The position numbers and the translations under genes were made by a program. Positions 9,616 to 18,052 of a DNA stretch of 64,000 bases are shown here, in pieces. Origin of the DNA: Bacillus cereus G9842 (lineage in GTDB: Bacteria; Bacillota; Bacilli; Bacillales; Bacillaceae_G). Where the stretch lies: the NCBI RefSeq assembly GCF_000021305.1, contig NC_011772.1:1526001-1590000 (forward strand), read 5' to 3'. The notes under the pieces are model-generated. The model did no database searches. It was not told where the DNA came from and saw only the letters and a list, made by a program, of their open reading frames with translations. Each line of letters starts with the position of its first letter. Position 1 is the first letter of the stretch.

Positions 9616-9621
9616 TAGATG

Positions 9622-9653
9622 AAAGAGCTATTCCTATAGGGATAGCTCTTTTT
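9622..9653 (+). terminator. Terminator after queT
   Basis: AAGAGCTAT and ATAGCTCTT form a stem with a 10-nt loop followed by TTTTT. Confidence 0.85.
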
Positions 9654-9766
9654 GTATGTAATCATATTGAATATAATGCTGTGACTCTAGATAAAATATA
9701 ATAAAATAAAGTGAGGCTTTCATTAGCTGGCTACATATAAGAAGTCTTATATAAGGGGAATCTAGT

Positions 9767-10426
9767 ATGAAATATAAAATTCATTGGTTGTATAAAACGA
9801 AGCGAGGATTGCAGACGGAATTAACAACAGATTATATGAACATAGAAGAAATACTTCAATTTGCAGAGGATTTTGAGAAAACAGGAAGAGCTAAGGAACT
9901 TTTATTTTACGATGAAATGGATGCAGAATGGTCATTAAAGGAAATGAAAAAACTGAGTAAACAAGTAGAGGAAGAGCCCCAAGAAATACTCGTTTATTTT
10001 GATGGGGGGTATGATGTGCAAACGAAAGAAGCTGGCGTTGGTATATGTGTGTACTATAAAAAAGGAAATACAAACTACCGCATTCGCCGCAATGCATATA
10101 TAGAAGGTATAGATGATAATAATGAAGCGGAATATGCATCACTATTATACGGTATGAATATACTCGAGGAATTAGGGATTAAATATGAAGCAGTTACACT
10201 TCGCGGAGATTCTCAAGTTGTATTGCAGCAATTGGCGGGAGAATGGCCTTGTTATGATGAGCATTTAAACCATTATTTAGATCAAATTGAACAAAAGGCG
10301 AAGCAAATGAAATTAAAACTTGTATGTGATCCGATATCTAGAAAACAAAATAAAGAAGCACATCAATTAGCAACGCAAGCATTAGAAGGGACAGTCATTG
10401 ATAGTCATAAAGAAATAACCGAATAG
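9767..10426 (+). CDS. ypeP: RNase H family protein with N-terminal extension (YpeP-like)
   Basis: 219 residues. Residues 1-70 form a charged N-terminal domain, then an RNase H fold begins at LVYFDGGYDVQTKEAGVG. The acidic set is visible: Asp of YFDGG, Glu of NNEAEYASLLYG, Asp of LRGDSQVV and a late acidic segment in KQNKEAHQLATQA, where the usual final Asp appears to be Glu or His. Synteny with ypeQ, ypzA and cspD supports the YpeP name. Possible hybrid-cleaving or RNA-binding activity is inferred. Confidence 0.82.
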   Translation: MKYKIHWLYKTKRGLQTELTTDYMNIEEILQFAEDFEKTGRAKELLFYDEMDAEWSLKEMKKLSKQVEEEPQEILVYFDGGYDVQTKEAGVGICVYYKKGNTNYRIRRNAYIEGIDDNNEAEYASLLYGMNILEELGIKYEAVTLRGDSQVVLQQLAGEWPCYDEHLNHYLDQIEQKAKQMKLKLVCDPISRKQNKEAHQLATQALEGTVIDSHKEITE

Positions 10427-10438
10427 AGAGGTGCAAAG

Positions 10439-10615
10439 GTGGATAAAAAGCAACTCATTACAGAGGTAAATGACTTATTAGAAACATATTGTGAAGGATG
10501 TTTCTTGCGAGAACATAATCGAAAGACAAATAGTAAATATTATGCACATTCATTTTGTATAAGACAATGTACAGTTGGAGAAACATTGAAAAAGTATGGA
10601 GAACAGTTGTCATAA
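10439..10615 (+). CDS. ypeQ: Small zinc-finger protein (YpeQ-like)
   Basis: 58 residues from a GTG start behind GAGAGG, 12 nt after the ypeP stop. Cys pairs in YCEGCFLREH and SFCIRQCTVG fit a C-x2-C ... C-x3-C zinc site (zf-C2HCIx2C/DUF2602 type). The ending VGETLKKYGEQL is typical of the family. Probably co-transcribed with ypeP. Function unknown. Confidence 0.8.
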   Translation: MDKKQLITEVNDLLETYCEGCFLREHNRKTNSKYYAHSFCIRQCTVGETLKKYGEQLS

Positions 10616-10650
10616 AAAAACATCCAGAGAAAATTCTCTGGATGTTTTTT
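10614..10650. terminator. Bidirectional terminator between ypeQ and ypzA
   Basis: CATCCAGAGAA and TTCTCTGGATG form an 11-bp stem with A and T runs on opposite sides; it serves both convergent genes. Confidence 0.88.
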
Positions 10651-10897
10651 AGTGCTTTGCTTCGTTTAATTGCTGCTCGCATTTGCTTAGTTTCTTTTCC
10701 TCGTTCATTAAAAATGGTTCATCTAAATCTACTGCAACAGATTTCATAATTTCAAGCTGTGAGCGAGCTGCTTCTACTGCAGTAGTGGCATGCTCTAATG
10801 TGTCTGGATCCATTGAAATTGTTGCAGAACCTACCATCTTTTGTGCTGTTTCTACACGGAATTTTACTTCTTCAAAATCATTTACTTCTGATCCCAT
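10649..10897 (-). CDS. ypzA: DUF2564 family protein (YpzA-like)
   Basis: 82 residues, almost entirely helical, with the stretch VETAQKMVGSATISMDP and an Asn/Glu/Lys-rich C-terminus. It matches the DUF2564 family in length and pattern and occupies the same place next to cspD as B. subtilis ypzA. No enzymatic motif. RBS GGAGGAAT precedes the ATG. Confidence 0.78.
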   Translation of the reverse strand: MGSEVNDFEEVKFRVETAQKMVGSATISMDPDTLEHATTAVEAARSQLEIMKSVAVDLDEPFLMNEEKKLSKCEQQLNEAKH

Positions 10898-10969
10898 TAA
10901 TAATTCCTCCTTTGTATAGTGCGCATTTTACATAGTTTTTGCTCTGTAAAACGGAAATATACAAAGGAA

Positions 10970-11000
10970 TAACAAAGAAGGTTACCAAGTAAGGTAACCT
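10970..11000 (-). terminator. Terminator of the cold shock gene
   Basis: On the minus strand AGGTTACC pairs with GGTAACCT, followed by TCTTTGTTATT. It lies 17 nt beyond the csp stop codon. Confidence 0.75.
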
Positions 11001-11016
11001 CCTGTTATATGTTGGA

Positions 11017-11214
11017 TTAAAGTTTTACTACGTTAGCAGCTTGAGGTCCACGGTTACCTTCAGTAATGTCGAAAGATACTTCTTGACCTTCTTCTAAAGC
11101 TTTGTAGCCGTCTCCTTGAATAGCAGAGAAATGTACGAATACATCGTCAGCGCCTTCCATTTCGATAAATCCAAAACCTTTTTCGTTGTTAAACCATTTT
11201 ACTTTTCCTTGCAT
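11017..11214 (-). CDS. cspD: Cold shock protein (CspD-like)
   Basis: 65 residues starting at the ATG at 11214 ([17 protein letters not shown]); this start follows AGGAGGAATTGTAAC, whereas the longer frame has no RBS and adds an atypical leader. RNP1 (KGFGFIEM) and RNP2 (VFVHFSAI) are intact, giving a single OB-fold that binds single-stranded RNA and DNA as an RNA chaperone. The long A/T-rich 5' region (11215 to about 11340) is typical of csp leaders. The paralogue name rests on gene order. Confidence 0.92.
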   Translation of the reverse strand: MQGKVKWFNNEKGFGFIEMEGADDVFVHFSAIQGDGYKALEEGQEVSFDITEGNRGPQAANVVKL

Positions 11215-11476
11215 GTTACAATTCCTCCTAAAAGCGTTTACTATTTTCATTTAGTGAAATTCATTTAAAGAAATAATATAAACTAAAAATGCTATATTCT
11301 TGAATATTCTGCTAAATGATTAATTTAAATATACACGAATTGGGAGAATTTAGTCAAGTAAGCGGTTTTATTTTTTATATTTTTAAATAATTTCCCAATC
11401 AAATTTTTAAATAGGTATAGGACAGGCCGAGTATGTAATATTCTTAATTGAATGCTATACATAACGAGGTGAAAGA

Positions 11477-12205
11477 ATGAATAGGTCGTACTTATTAGAT
11501 AATGAAGGAATGAGAACGAGAACCGACATACCGGATTGGGTTGCAAAAGAATTTGAGATTTTTTCAAGTGTCGTGTTAGAACCAACTTTTCCATGTTATT
11601 TCGGTTTAACAGCTTTGAAAAAGAATGAACTTCGTTATTCATTTCTTTCTCATAATGATTGGAGTCATTTGCCGCATACAATGTTATCTTTTTTAGAGTT
11701 AATGAAAGAGAGGCCGATTGTAAGAAGGGGCTTTTTCCTTTTTGTAGAACCGGAATGTGAAGAACGATCACTCGAATATTACCGTGATTCCTTTTGGAAA
11801 GTGTTACAGTATTTACATGAAAACGATAATCAAGCATGGCCAAAGCAAATTCCTGAAGATCCAGACCATTATTTATGGGAATTTTCATTTTGTGGTGAGC
11901 CAATATTCGCATTTGGAAACGCGCCAGCTTATAAACAGCGAAAAACTAGACATTTAGGGAATTCTCTCGTTATTGGGTTTCAGCCACGCACTATTTTTGA
12001 TGGATTAGAGGGGGATCGTCCTAAAGGAGCATATTCAAGACAAATGGTCCGTGAGCGAGTTGAAAAGTGGGATCAATTGCCGAAACATCCTAACATTAGT
12101 CATTATGGTGACCCAGAGCATCGTGAATGGAAACAATATTTTATAGGAGACGATGTAGAACCAATAAAAGGGAAATGTCCTTTTCTTCATAGGATAGAAA
12201 AGTAA
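11477..12205 (+). CDS. YqcI/YcgG family protein
   Basis: 242 residues, soluble. PTFPCYFGLTALKKNELRY near the start, FSFCGEPIFAFGNAPAY in the middle and HYGDPEHREWKQYF near the end are features of the YqcI/YcgG family, whose biochemical role is unclear; some relatives bind haem-like cofactors. RBS GAGGTGA is 5 nt before the ATG. Monocistronic, with its own terminator. Confidence 0.82.
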   Translation: MNRSYLLDNEGMRTRTDIPDWVAKEFEIFSSVVLEPTFPCYFGLTALKKNELRYSFLSHNDWSHLPHTMLSFLELMKERPIVRRGFFLFVEPECEERSLEYYRDSFWKVLQYLHENDNQAWPKQIPEDPDHYLWEFSFCGEPIFAFGNAPAYKQRKTRHLGNSLVIGFQPRTIFDGLEGDRPKGAYSRQMVRERVEKWDQLPKHPNISHYGDPEHREWKQYFIGDDVEPIKGKCPFLHRIEK

Positions 12206-12230
12206 GAGCCATCACCTAGATGGCTCTTTT
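12204..12230 (+). terminator. Terminator after the YqcI/YcgG gene
   Basis: AAGAGCCAT and ATGGCTCTT stem with a 7-nt loop and TTTT. Confidence 0.8.
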
Positions 12231-12330
12231 GTATATTTTGGATAAAAAAGGGTATTTTATTATGAAAGCTAGTCTATTTTTTCAAATTACATCATTAACT
12301 AGTAGTAAAGAGAGTAGAAAGGATAGAGCG

Positions 12331-12963
12331 ATGATTGGAGCAATTATACAGCAAATCGTATTAGGTATTTCATTAGCTGCGCCAGTAGGGCCGATTAATA
12401 TTGAAATGTTAAAACGAGGAATTGAACGTGGGTTTTGGCATGCTTGGGTTGTTGGAATTGGTGGAATGACTGCAGATGTTTTATTTATGCTTCTCATTTA
12501 TTTCGGTTTATCTTCTGTGTTTATGTATACATATGTACAAGCCTTCATGTATTGCACGGGTTTTTTCTTGTTATTTTATTTAGGATTTCAAAGTGTAAAA
12601 CAAGGAATTTCCCACTCAAACATGGAATATAAAAAAGAAGAGGTAGGTGGTCTTAAGCAATCGTTTATGGCAGGATTTTTAATTGCGATATCCAATCCAT
12701 TAAATCTTGTTTTTTGGTTTGGTATATACGGAAGTACACTTAGCTCATTACTTACGAAGGTAACGAAACAAGAAGCTTTTTTGTACAGTCTTTGCATTAT
12801 TGCAGGTATTATTTTATGGAATTTAAATATTGCTTTTTCTGTACATTTTGGAAGAACTTTATTAAAACCAAAAGCGCTTGGCTACATAACAGCCGGAGCA
12901 GGTATTATTTTAGTAGGTTACTCTATACATTTTGCATACAAAGCTTTACAGTTGTTCACATAA
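12331..12963 (+). CDS. LysE/RhtB family exporter
   Basis: 210 residues with six membrane helices. The signature SLAAPVGPINIEMLKRGIERGF in helix 1 and its following loop, and GIGGMTADVLFMLLIYFG in helix 2, identify the LysE amino-acid exporter superfamily. I chose the ATG at 12331 behind AAAGGATAGAG; the frame is open 37 codons further upstream, but that part is not membrane-like and overlaps the terminator of the previous gene. Substrate unknown. Confidence 0.85.
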   Translation: MIGAIIQQIVLGISLAAPVGPINIEMLKRGIERGFWHAWVVGIGGMTADVLFMLLIYFGLSSVFMYTYVQAFMYCTGFFLLFYLGFQSVKQGISHSNMEYKKEEVGGLKQSFMAGFLIAISNPLNLVFWFGIYGSTLSSLLTKVTKQEAFLYSLCIIAGIILWNLNIAFSVHFGRTLLKPKALGYITAGAGIILVGYSIHFAYKALQLFT

Positions 12964-12982
12964 GATTGAAGGGGAGATTTTT

Positions 12983-13276
12983 ATGTATCGAACCACTATT
13001 GACGGAAAAGAAATTATAATTACGTTAGCGCCAAAAATTCGAAAAGAAATTACTGATAGAAATCCACTATATGAAGCAGTATTTCATAATGCTGCAAGAT
13101 TGCTACAAACAAAGCAACCGACGTTTGCAGTAAATCATCAAATATTTGGTCTCATTATTGGAGAAGTGCAAAGAGGAGAAGTAACAGTGTTTGCAGTGGA
13201 ACATATTATTCCAAAGCAAAATATATTTGGACCAAACAATTTTTTCTCGACAATAGAACAGCAGGCAAATTTGTAA
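12983..13276 (+). CDS. Conserved hypothetical protein
   Basis: 97 residues starting at the ATG at 12983 behind GAAGGGGAG, 19 nt after the LysE stop, so probably co-transcribed. It looks like a small alpha/beta protein with DGKEIIITLAPKIRKEI at the start and VFAVEHIIPKQNIFGPNNFF at the end. I do not recognise the family. Confidence 0.65.
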   Translation: MYRTTIDGKEIIITLAPKIRKEITDRNPLYEAVFHNAARLLQTKQPTFAVNHQIFGLIIGEVQRGEVTVFAVEHIIPKQNIFGPNNFFSTIEQQANL

Positions 13277-13354
13277 AGTGAATAGAATAAGAATAGAAAA
13301 GAAATAGTCGTAACGATATGTTGCGGCTGTTTTTTTGGAAAAGGGGGAAACAAG

Positions 13355-13984
13355 ATGAAGAAAGTGGGGAAAGAGTTCTTTTTACAATATGATATCGTCA
13401 TTATGTATAGCATTCTATTTATTTTCATTATTATTTTAAAAATGCAATTTTTAACGTGGTTTGGCATGTTAGCATGTATGTTTGGAATTGTTTTCTATAC
13501 ACTGAATGAATATATGACACATCGTTTTTTATTCCATATAAAGCCACCTAAAAACACATTTCTATTAAAAATGTTAAGAAGATTACATTATGATCACCAC
13601 GTATATCCAGATGATTTAAAACTTTTGTTTTTACCTGTATGGTTTAGTATACCTAGTTTTACTGTATATTTACTTATAGCATATGGTATTACAAAAAGTC
13701 TTACTATTACACTTTCATTTGGAATCGGAATGATTATTATGCTGCTCGTTTACGAATGGAAACATTATATTGCCCATAGACCGATTCGTCCCGTCACTAA
13801 GTTTGGAAGATGGCTAAAAAAACAACATATATTACACCATTATAAAAACGAAAAGTTTTGGTTCGGTGTTTCAAATCCAGTATTCGATTTTATATTTGGA
13901 ACACTTAAAGACGGAAAAGAGGTTGAGTTAAGCGAAACAGCTCGTAATTTAGAAAAGGAAAAAAAGACAAAAGTAGTGCGTTAA
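13355..13984 (+). CDS. Sterol desaturase/fatty acid hydroxylase family protein
   Basis: 209 residues with four membrane helices. Histidine boxes HRFLFH, HYDHHVYPDD, HYIAHRP and HILHHY form the di-iron ligand set of the fatty acid hydroxylase superfamily. It should hydroxylate or desaturate a lipid at the membrane using O2; the substrate is not known. RBS AAGGGGGAAAC precedes the ATG. The stop lies inside the terminator hairpin. Confidence 0.88.
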   Translation: MKKVGKEFFLQYDIVIMYSILFIFIIILKMQFLTWFGMLACMFGIVFYTLNEYMTHRFLFHIKPPKNTFLLKMLRRLHYDHHVYPDDLKLLFLPVWFSIPSFTVYLLIAYGITKSLTITLSFGIGMIIMLLVYEWKHYIAHRPIRPVTKFGRWLKKQHILHHYKNEKFWFGVSNPVFDFIFGTLKDGKEVELSETARNLEKEKKTKVVR

Positions 13985-14000
13985 GCACTGCTTTTGTCTT
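13964..14000 (+). terminator. Terminator overlapping the hydroxylase stop codon
   Basis: AAGACAAAAG-AGTGC pairs with GCACT-CTTTTGTCTT, a long stem whose loop holds the TAA stop. No strong T run follows. Confidence 0.65.
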
Positions 14001-14093
14001 AATGAGGAAAAAATAAGTAAGGTGTCACTTTATGTTGAAAAAGTATATTAAAAATTTAGGGGAAATTGCCGAAAAATGTCTATCAAAAAATCT

Positions 14094-14121
14094 TTGCATG
14101 AATGCACGGATTGTCTACAAT
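14094..14121 (+). promoter_or_regulatory. Probable sigma-A promoter of the DUF485/symporter operon
   Basis: TTGCAT and TACAAT separated by 16 bp, about 90 bp upstream of the first start codon. Confidence 0.5.
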
Positions 14122-14207
14122 AAGTATAAGTTTCTGAATATTTATAAAATTTAGTCTTTAGGTATGCAAGGGGGAAGTGCATTTCAAGTAAGAGAGGGGA
14201 TCGGTTA

Positions 14208-14549
14208 ATGAAACGAGATGATACGTCAGCACGTAAGTTGCAAAATGAGGTGAATTATACAGAGGTCGTTCAGTCGGAAGAATTTCAATTGTTATTAAAT
14301 ACGAAAAAGAAGTTTATCATTCCAATGAGTATTTTCTTTTTTAGTTTTTTTATCGCATTACCTATTTTAACATCGTATTCAAAGGTGCTCAATACACCTG
14401 CATTTGGTGACGTTACATGGGCGTGGGTATTTGCTTTTTCCCAATTTATCATGACATGGGCACTATGTATGATTTATAGCAAAAAAGCAGAATCATTTGA
14501 TGAAATCTCCCGAAAAATTCTGCAAGATATGCAAAAAGGGAGGGGCTGA
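14208..14549 (+). CDS. DUF485 membrane protein, symporter partner
   Basis: 113 residues with two membrane helices (about 40-62 and 72-95). The block SEEFQLLLNTKKKFIIPMS followed by FFFFSFFIALPIL and WAWVFAFSQFIMTW is the DUF485 pattern (YjcH in E. coli). DUF485 proteins are encoded just before acetate/solute symporters, as here (2 nt to the next start). RBS GAGAGGGGATC. Likely an accessory subunit, exact role unknown. Confidence 0.88.
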   Translation: MKRDDTSARKLQNEVNYTEVVQSEEFQLLLNTKKKFIIPMSIFFFSFFIALPILTSYSKVLNTPAFGDVTWAWVFAFSQFIMTWALCMIYSKKAESFDEISRKILQDMQKGRG

Positions 14550-14551
14550 AC

Positions 14552-16102
14552 TTGAATACTACTGCGTTTGCACTATTTTTAATTATTGTTCTTGGTACGC
14601 TTGTCATAACCTATTTTGCATCGAAAAAAACGAAAAATGCGAGTGAATTTTATACGGCTGGAGGGGGATTAACTGGTTGGCAAAATGGTCTGGCCATTGC
14701 TGGAGATTATATGTCTGCTGCTTCATTTCTTGGTATAGCCGGAGCAATCGCATTAACTGGGTTTGATGGATTCTTTTATAGTATCGGTTTTTTAGTTGCT
14801 TATTTAGTTGTACTATATCTTGTTGCAGAACCGCTTAGAAATTTAGGAAAGTACACTTTGGCGGATATGATTGCAGCACGCTTTGATGCGAAAAAAGTTC
14901 GCGGAGTCGCAGCTCTTAATACGATGACGATTTCTATCTTTTATATGATTGCACAATTAGTTGGCGCGGGTGCACTTATTAAATTATTATTAGGAATTGA
15001 ATATACGACATCTGTATTAATCGTTGGAACACTTATGACGGTGTATGTTATTTTTGGTGGTATGACAGCAACGAGCTGGGTACAAATTGTAAAGGCTGTA
15101 TTACTTATGGCTGGTACGTTTATTATTTCTGTTATCGTTTTCGCAAAATTCAACTTCAGCGTGACTGAAATGTTCGCTCAAATGAAAACAGCTACACCAT
15201 TAAAAGATTCATTTTTAAATCCAGGTGTAAAGTATAAGGATGGTCTTGATACACTTTCTTTAAATTTAGGACTAGTACTTGGTACAGCTGGATTACCACA
15301 TATACTTGTCCGCTTTTTTACAGTACGTGATGCAAAAACTGCACGTCAATCTGTCGTATATGCGACGTGGTTAATTGGTGCATTTTATATTATGACGATT
15401 TTCTTAGGATTTGGTGCGGCGGCTTTTGTAGGAAATGAAGCGATTATTAAAGCGAACCCAGCTGGTAATATGGCGGCACCTTTATTAGCAAAAGCGTTAG
15501 GTGGAGATTTCTTATTTGCTTTCGTATCAGCAATTGCTTTTGCAACAATTTTGGCTGTAGTGGCAGGTCTCGTATTAACGGCAGCATCAGCATTCGCTCA
15601 TGATTTTTATAATGAGATCATTCGCAAAGGGAAATCAACAGAAAAAGAGCAAGTATCTATGGCTCGGTATGCATCTATTGGAGTAGCGATACTATCTATC
15701 ATACTTGCATTATTTGCCCAAACATTAAACGTAGCATTTTTAGTATCATTAGCATTTGCAGTTGCAGCGAGTGCAAATCTACCAGTGATTTTATTTACAA
15801 TATATTGGAAGCGTTTTAATACAACGGGTGCTATTTCCGGTATGATTGTAGGGCTCGTATCAGCAATTGTTCTCGTAGCGTTGAGTCCGAATGTTTGGAA
15901 CCCTGTAGCTGGAAAAGCTATTTTTGTTGGGGAAGCGATATTCCCATATACGACACCAGGAATTATTTCAATTCCGCTCGGATTTCTTGCAGCATATTTA
16001 GGAACTGTTTTATCTAGTAAGAAAGAAGATGCAGCGAAATTTGATGAAATTCTTGTGAAATCTAATACTGGTCACGGTATTAGTGATGCGTCTTCACATT
16101 AA
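14552..16102 (+). CDS. Solute:sodium symporter, acetate permease (ActP) type
   Basis: 516 residues, 13 membrane helices. FYTAGGGLTGWQNGLAIAGDYMSAASFLGIAG, here seen around residues 32-63, is the diagnostic SSS motif of ActP-like cation/acetate symporters, and LVRFFTVRDAKTARQS is the usual cytoplasmic loop. It probably takes up acetate or another short-chain monocarboxylate with Na+. Starts at TTG (14552) behind AAAGGGAGGGG; tightly coupled to the DUF485 gene. Confidence 0.88.
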   Translation: MNTTAFALFLIIVLGTLVITYFASKKTKNASEFYTAGGGLTGWQNGLAIAGDYMSAASFLGIAGAIALTGFDGFFYSIGFLVAYLVVLYLVAEPLRNLGKYTLADMIAARFDAKKVRGVAALNTMTISIFYMIAQLVGAGALIKLLLGIEYTTSVLIVGTLMTVYVIFGGMTATSWVQIVKAVLLMAGTFIISVIVFAKFNFSVTEMFAQMKTATPLKDSFLNPGVKYKDGLDTLSLNLGLVLGTAGLPHILVRFFTVRDAKTARQSVVYATWLIGAFYIMTIFLGFGAAAFVGNEAIIKANPAGNMAAPLLAKALGGDFLFAFVSAIAFATILAVVAGLVLTAASAFAHDFYNEIIRKGKSTEKEQVSMARYASIGVAILSIILALFAQTLNVAFLVSLAFAVAASANLPVILFTIYWKRFNTTGAISGMIVGLVSAIVLVALSPNVWNPVAGKAIFVGEAIFPYTTPGIISIPLGFLAAYLGTVLSSKKEDAAKFDEILVKSNTGHGISDASSH

Positions 16103-16111
16103 ATAAAAGAG

Positions 16112-16146
16112 GAGCTTTTCGATAGATAAGAAAAGCTCTTTTTTCT
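16112..16146 (+). terminator. Terminator after the symporter
   Basis: GAGCTTTTC and GAAAAGCTC stem with a 9-nt loop, then TTTTTT. Confidence 0.85.
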
Positions 16147-16290
16147 TTTGTCATTTTCTTGTAAATATTACTGATTTGTAAGTAGGATTTGTCTTAATTT
16201 TGTGGAATGAAAATAGCAGGGAGAAATTTAAGTCATCATGGCACCAGCGCAGCTTTTTTGAAAAATAAGTTGTTATGGAAGGTGGAAGTA

Positions 16291-17643
16291 ATGATGAAAA
16301 CGAAGCAAACTGATGAATTATTAGCAAAAGATGAGCAATATGTTTGGCACGGAATGCGTCCCTTTAGTCCAAATAGTACAATGGTAGGGGCAAAAGCTGA
16401 AGGGTGCTGGGTTGAAGATATACAAGGAAAAAGATATTTAGATGGTATGAGTGGTCTTTGGTGTGTGAATAGTGGATATGGAAGAAAGGAGCTCGCAGAA
16501 GCGGCTTATAAGCAATTACAAACATTATCATACTTTCCGATGTCACAATCTCATGAACCAGCTATAAAGCTTGCTGAAAAGTTAAATGAGTGGCTTGGGG
16601 GAGAGTATGTTATTTTCTTCTCAAATAGTGGTTCAGAAGCGAACGAAACAGCTTTTAAAATAGCAAGGCAATACTATGCGCAAAAAGGTGAACCACATCG
16701 TTATAAATTTATGTCACGTTATCGTGGGTATCACGGGAATACAATGGCGACAATGGCAGCGACGGGACAAGCGCAGCGTAGATATCAATATGAGCCGTTT
16801 GCTTCAGGCTTTTTACACGTAACACCACCGGATTGTTACCGTATGCCTGAGATTGAAGGGCAGCATATTTATGATGTAGAATGTGTGAAAGAAGTCGATC
16901 GTGTTATGACGTGGGAATTAAGTGAAACGATTGCCGCCTTTATTATGGAACCAATTATCACAGGCGGTGGCATATTAATGCCACCACAAGACTATATGAA
17001 AGCTGTTCATCAGACGTGTCAAAAACACGGTGCCTTGCTTATTAGTGACGAAGTGATTTGCGGTTTCGGGCGTACAGGAAAAGCATTTGGATTTATGAAT
17101 TATGATGTGAAGCCAGATATTATTACAATGGCAAAAGGCATTACGAGCGCATATTTACCATTATCTGCAACGGCTGTGAAAAAAGAAATATATGAAGCAT
17201 TTAAAGGGAAGGGAGAGTATGAATTCTTCCGACATATTAATACATTTGGTGGAAATCCAGCAGCTTGTGCATTAGCACTTAAAAACTTAGAGATTATGGA
17301 AAATGAAAATTTAATCGAGCGATCTGCGCAAATGGGTTCCCTTTTATTAGAGCAACTAAAAGATGAAATTGGAGAACATCCGCTTGTTGGGAATATTAGA
17401 GGAAAAGGTCTATTAGTTGGAATCGAACTAGTAAATGATAAAGAGACGAAAGAGCCAATTGATAACGACAAAATTGCAAGTGTCGTAAATGCTTGTAAAG
17501 AAAAGGGCTTAATTATAGGACGCAACGGTATGACAACAGCAGGATATAATAACGTCTTAACATTAGCACCGCCGCTTATTATTTCAAGTGAAGAAATTGC
17601 CTTTGTTGTTGGAACGTTGAAGACGGCGATGGAACGTATTTAA
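16291..17643 (+). CDS. Class III aminotransferase (omega-amino acid:pyruvate type)
   Basis: 450 residues from the ATG at 16291 (GGAAGGTGGAAG precedes; the frame extends 28 codons upstream without an RBS). FFSNSGSEANETAFKIARQY is the cofactor-phosphate region, ISDEVICGFGRTGKAFG holds the PLP-pyridine Asp, and TMAKGITSAYLPLSA contains the Schiff-base Lys. HINTFGGNPAACALAL closes the site. The overall pattern matches omega-amino acid or beta-alanine:pyruvate transaminases, though the amino donor is uncertain. PLP-dependent, cytoplasmic. Confidence 0.88.
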   Translation: MMKTKQTDELLAKDEQYVWHGMRPFSPNSTMVGAKAEGCWVEDIQGKRYLDGMSGLWCVNSGYGRKELAEAAYKQLQTLSYFPMSQSHEPAIKLAEKLNEWLGGEYVIFFSNSGSEANETAFKIARQYYAQKGEPHRYKFMSRYRGYHGNTMATMAATGQAQRRYQYEPFASGFLHVTPPDCYRMPEIEGQHIYDVECVKEVDRVMTWELSETIAAFIMEPIITGGGILMPPQDYMKAVHQTCQKHGALLISDEVICGFGRTGKAFGFMNYDVKPDIITMAKGITSAYLPLSATAVKKEIYEAFKGKGEYEFFRHINTFGGNPAACALALKNLEIMENENLIERSAQMGSLLLEQLKDEIGEHPLVGNIRGKGLLVGIELVNDKETKEPIDNDKIASVVNACKEKGLIIGRNGMTTAGYNNVLTLAPPLIISSEEIAFVVGTLKTAMERI

Positions 17644-17658
17644 TAAATAGAGAGAGGA

Positions 17659-17685
17659 GCGAGCTGTAATATAAGGCTCGCTTTT
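17659..17685 (+). terminator. Terminator after the aminotransferase
   Basis: GCGAGC and GCTCGC stem with an 11-nt loop, followed by TTTT. It lies 20 bp upstream of the next RBS. Confidence 0.7.
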
Positions 17686-17707
17686 GTTTAGTAGGAGGGG
17701 ACTTTTA

Positions 17708-17986
17708 ATGGAGAAATATGATCCGAACAAACATTATCACATCGGATATTATGAAGATGGATATGATTTAGAAGTGACGGCGTACAAAAGAATAAATGAA
17801 CCAGTTTGGGATGCTTATCTTCCGCACTATGAGGTAGACGGTTTTTATAAGAAAGTGGAGGAAATGAAACTAGGCGAATATATAGATGATTATGGCATTA
17901 AGGTGTATTCATTTAGTAATGATATCGATGATGAAGAAGCACGAATTATTTTTGAAAAATGGTTAAAAAAGAACGAGATTGTTTAA
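17708..17986 (+). CDS. Small acidic hypothetical protein
   Basis: 92 residues starting at the ATG at 17708 behind TAGGAGGGG. Rich in Asp, Glu and Tyr (HYHIGYYEDGYDLEV at the start; SNDIDDEEARIIFEKWLKK at the end), predicted soluble alpha/beta. I do not recognise the family. It shares a terminator with the convergent antiporter. Confidence 0.65.
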   Translation: MEKYDPNKHYHIGYYEDGYDLEVTAYKRINEPVWDAYLPHYEVDGFYKKVEEMKLGEYIDDYGIKVYSFSNDIDDEEARIIFEKWLKKNEIV

Positions 17987-17995
17987 GGGTAAAAC

Positions 17996-18036
17996 AAAAA
18001 GGAGATTGCTATTTTATAAGATAGCAATCTCCTTTT
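17996..18036. terminator. Bidirectional terminator
   Basis: AAAAGGAGATTGCTAT and ATAGCAATCTCCTTTT form a perfect 16-bp stem with an 8-nt loop between convergent genes. Confidence 0.9.
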
Positions 18037-18052
18037 ATTATAGTAAACTTAT

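Noticed and set aside
16207..16290. Upstream extension of the aminotransferase start
   Set aside because: No RBS, and the class III aminotransferase N-terminus fits the ATG at 16291, which has one.
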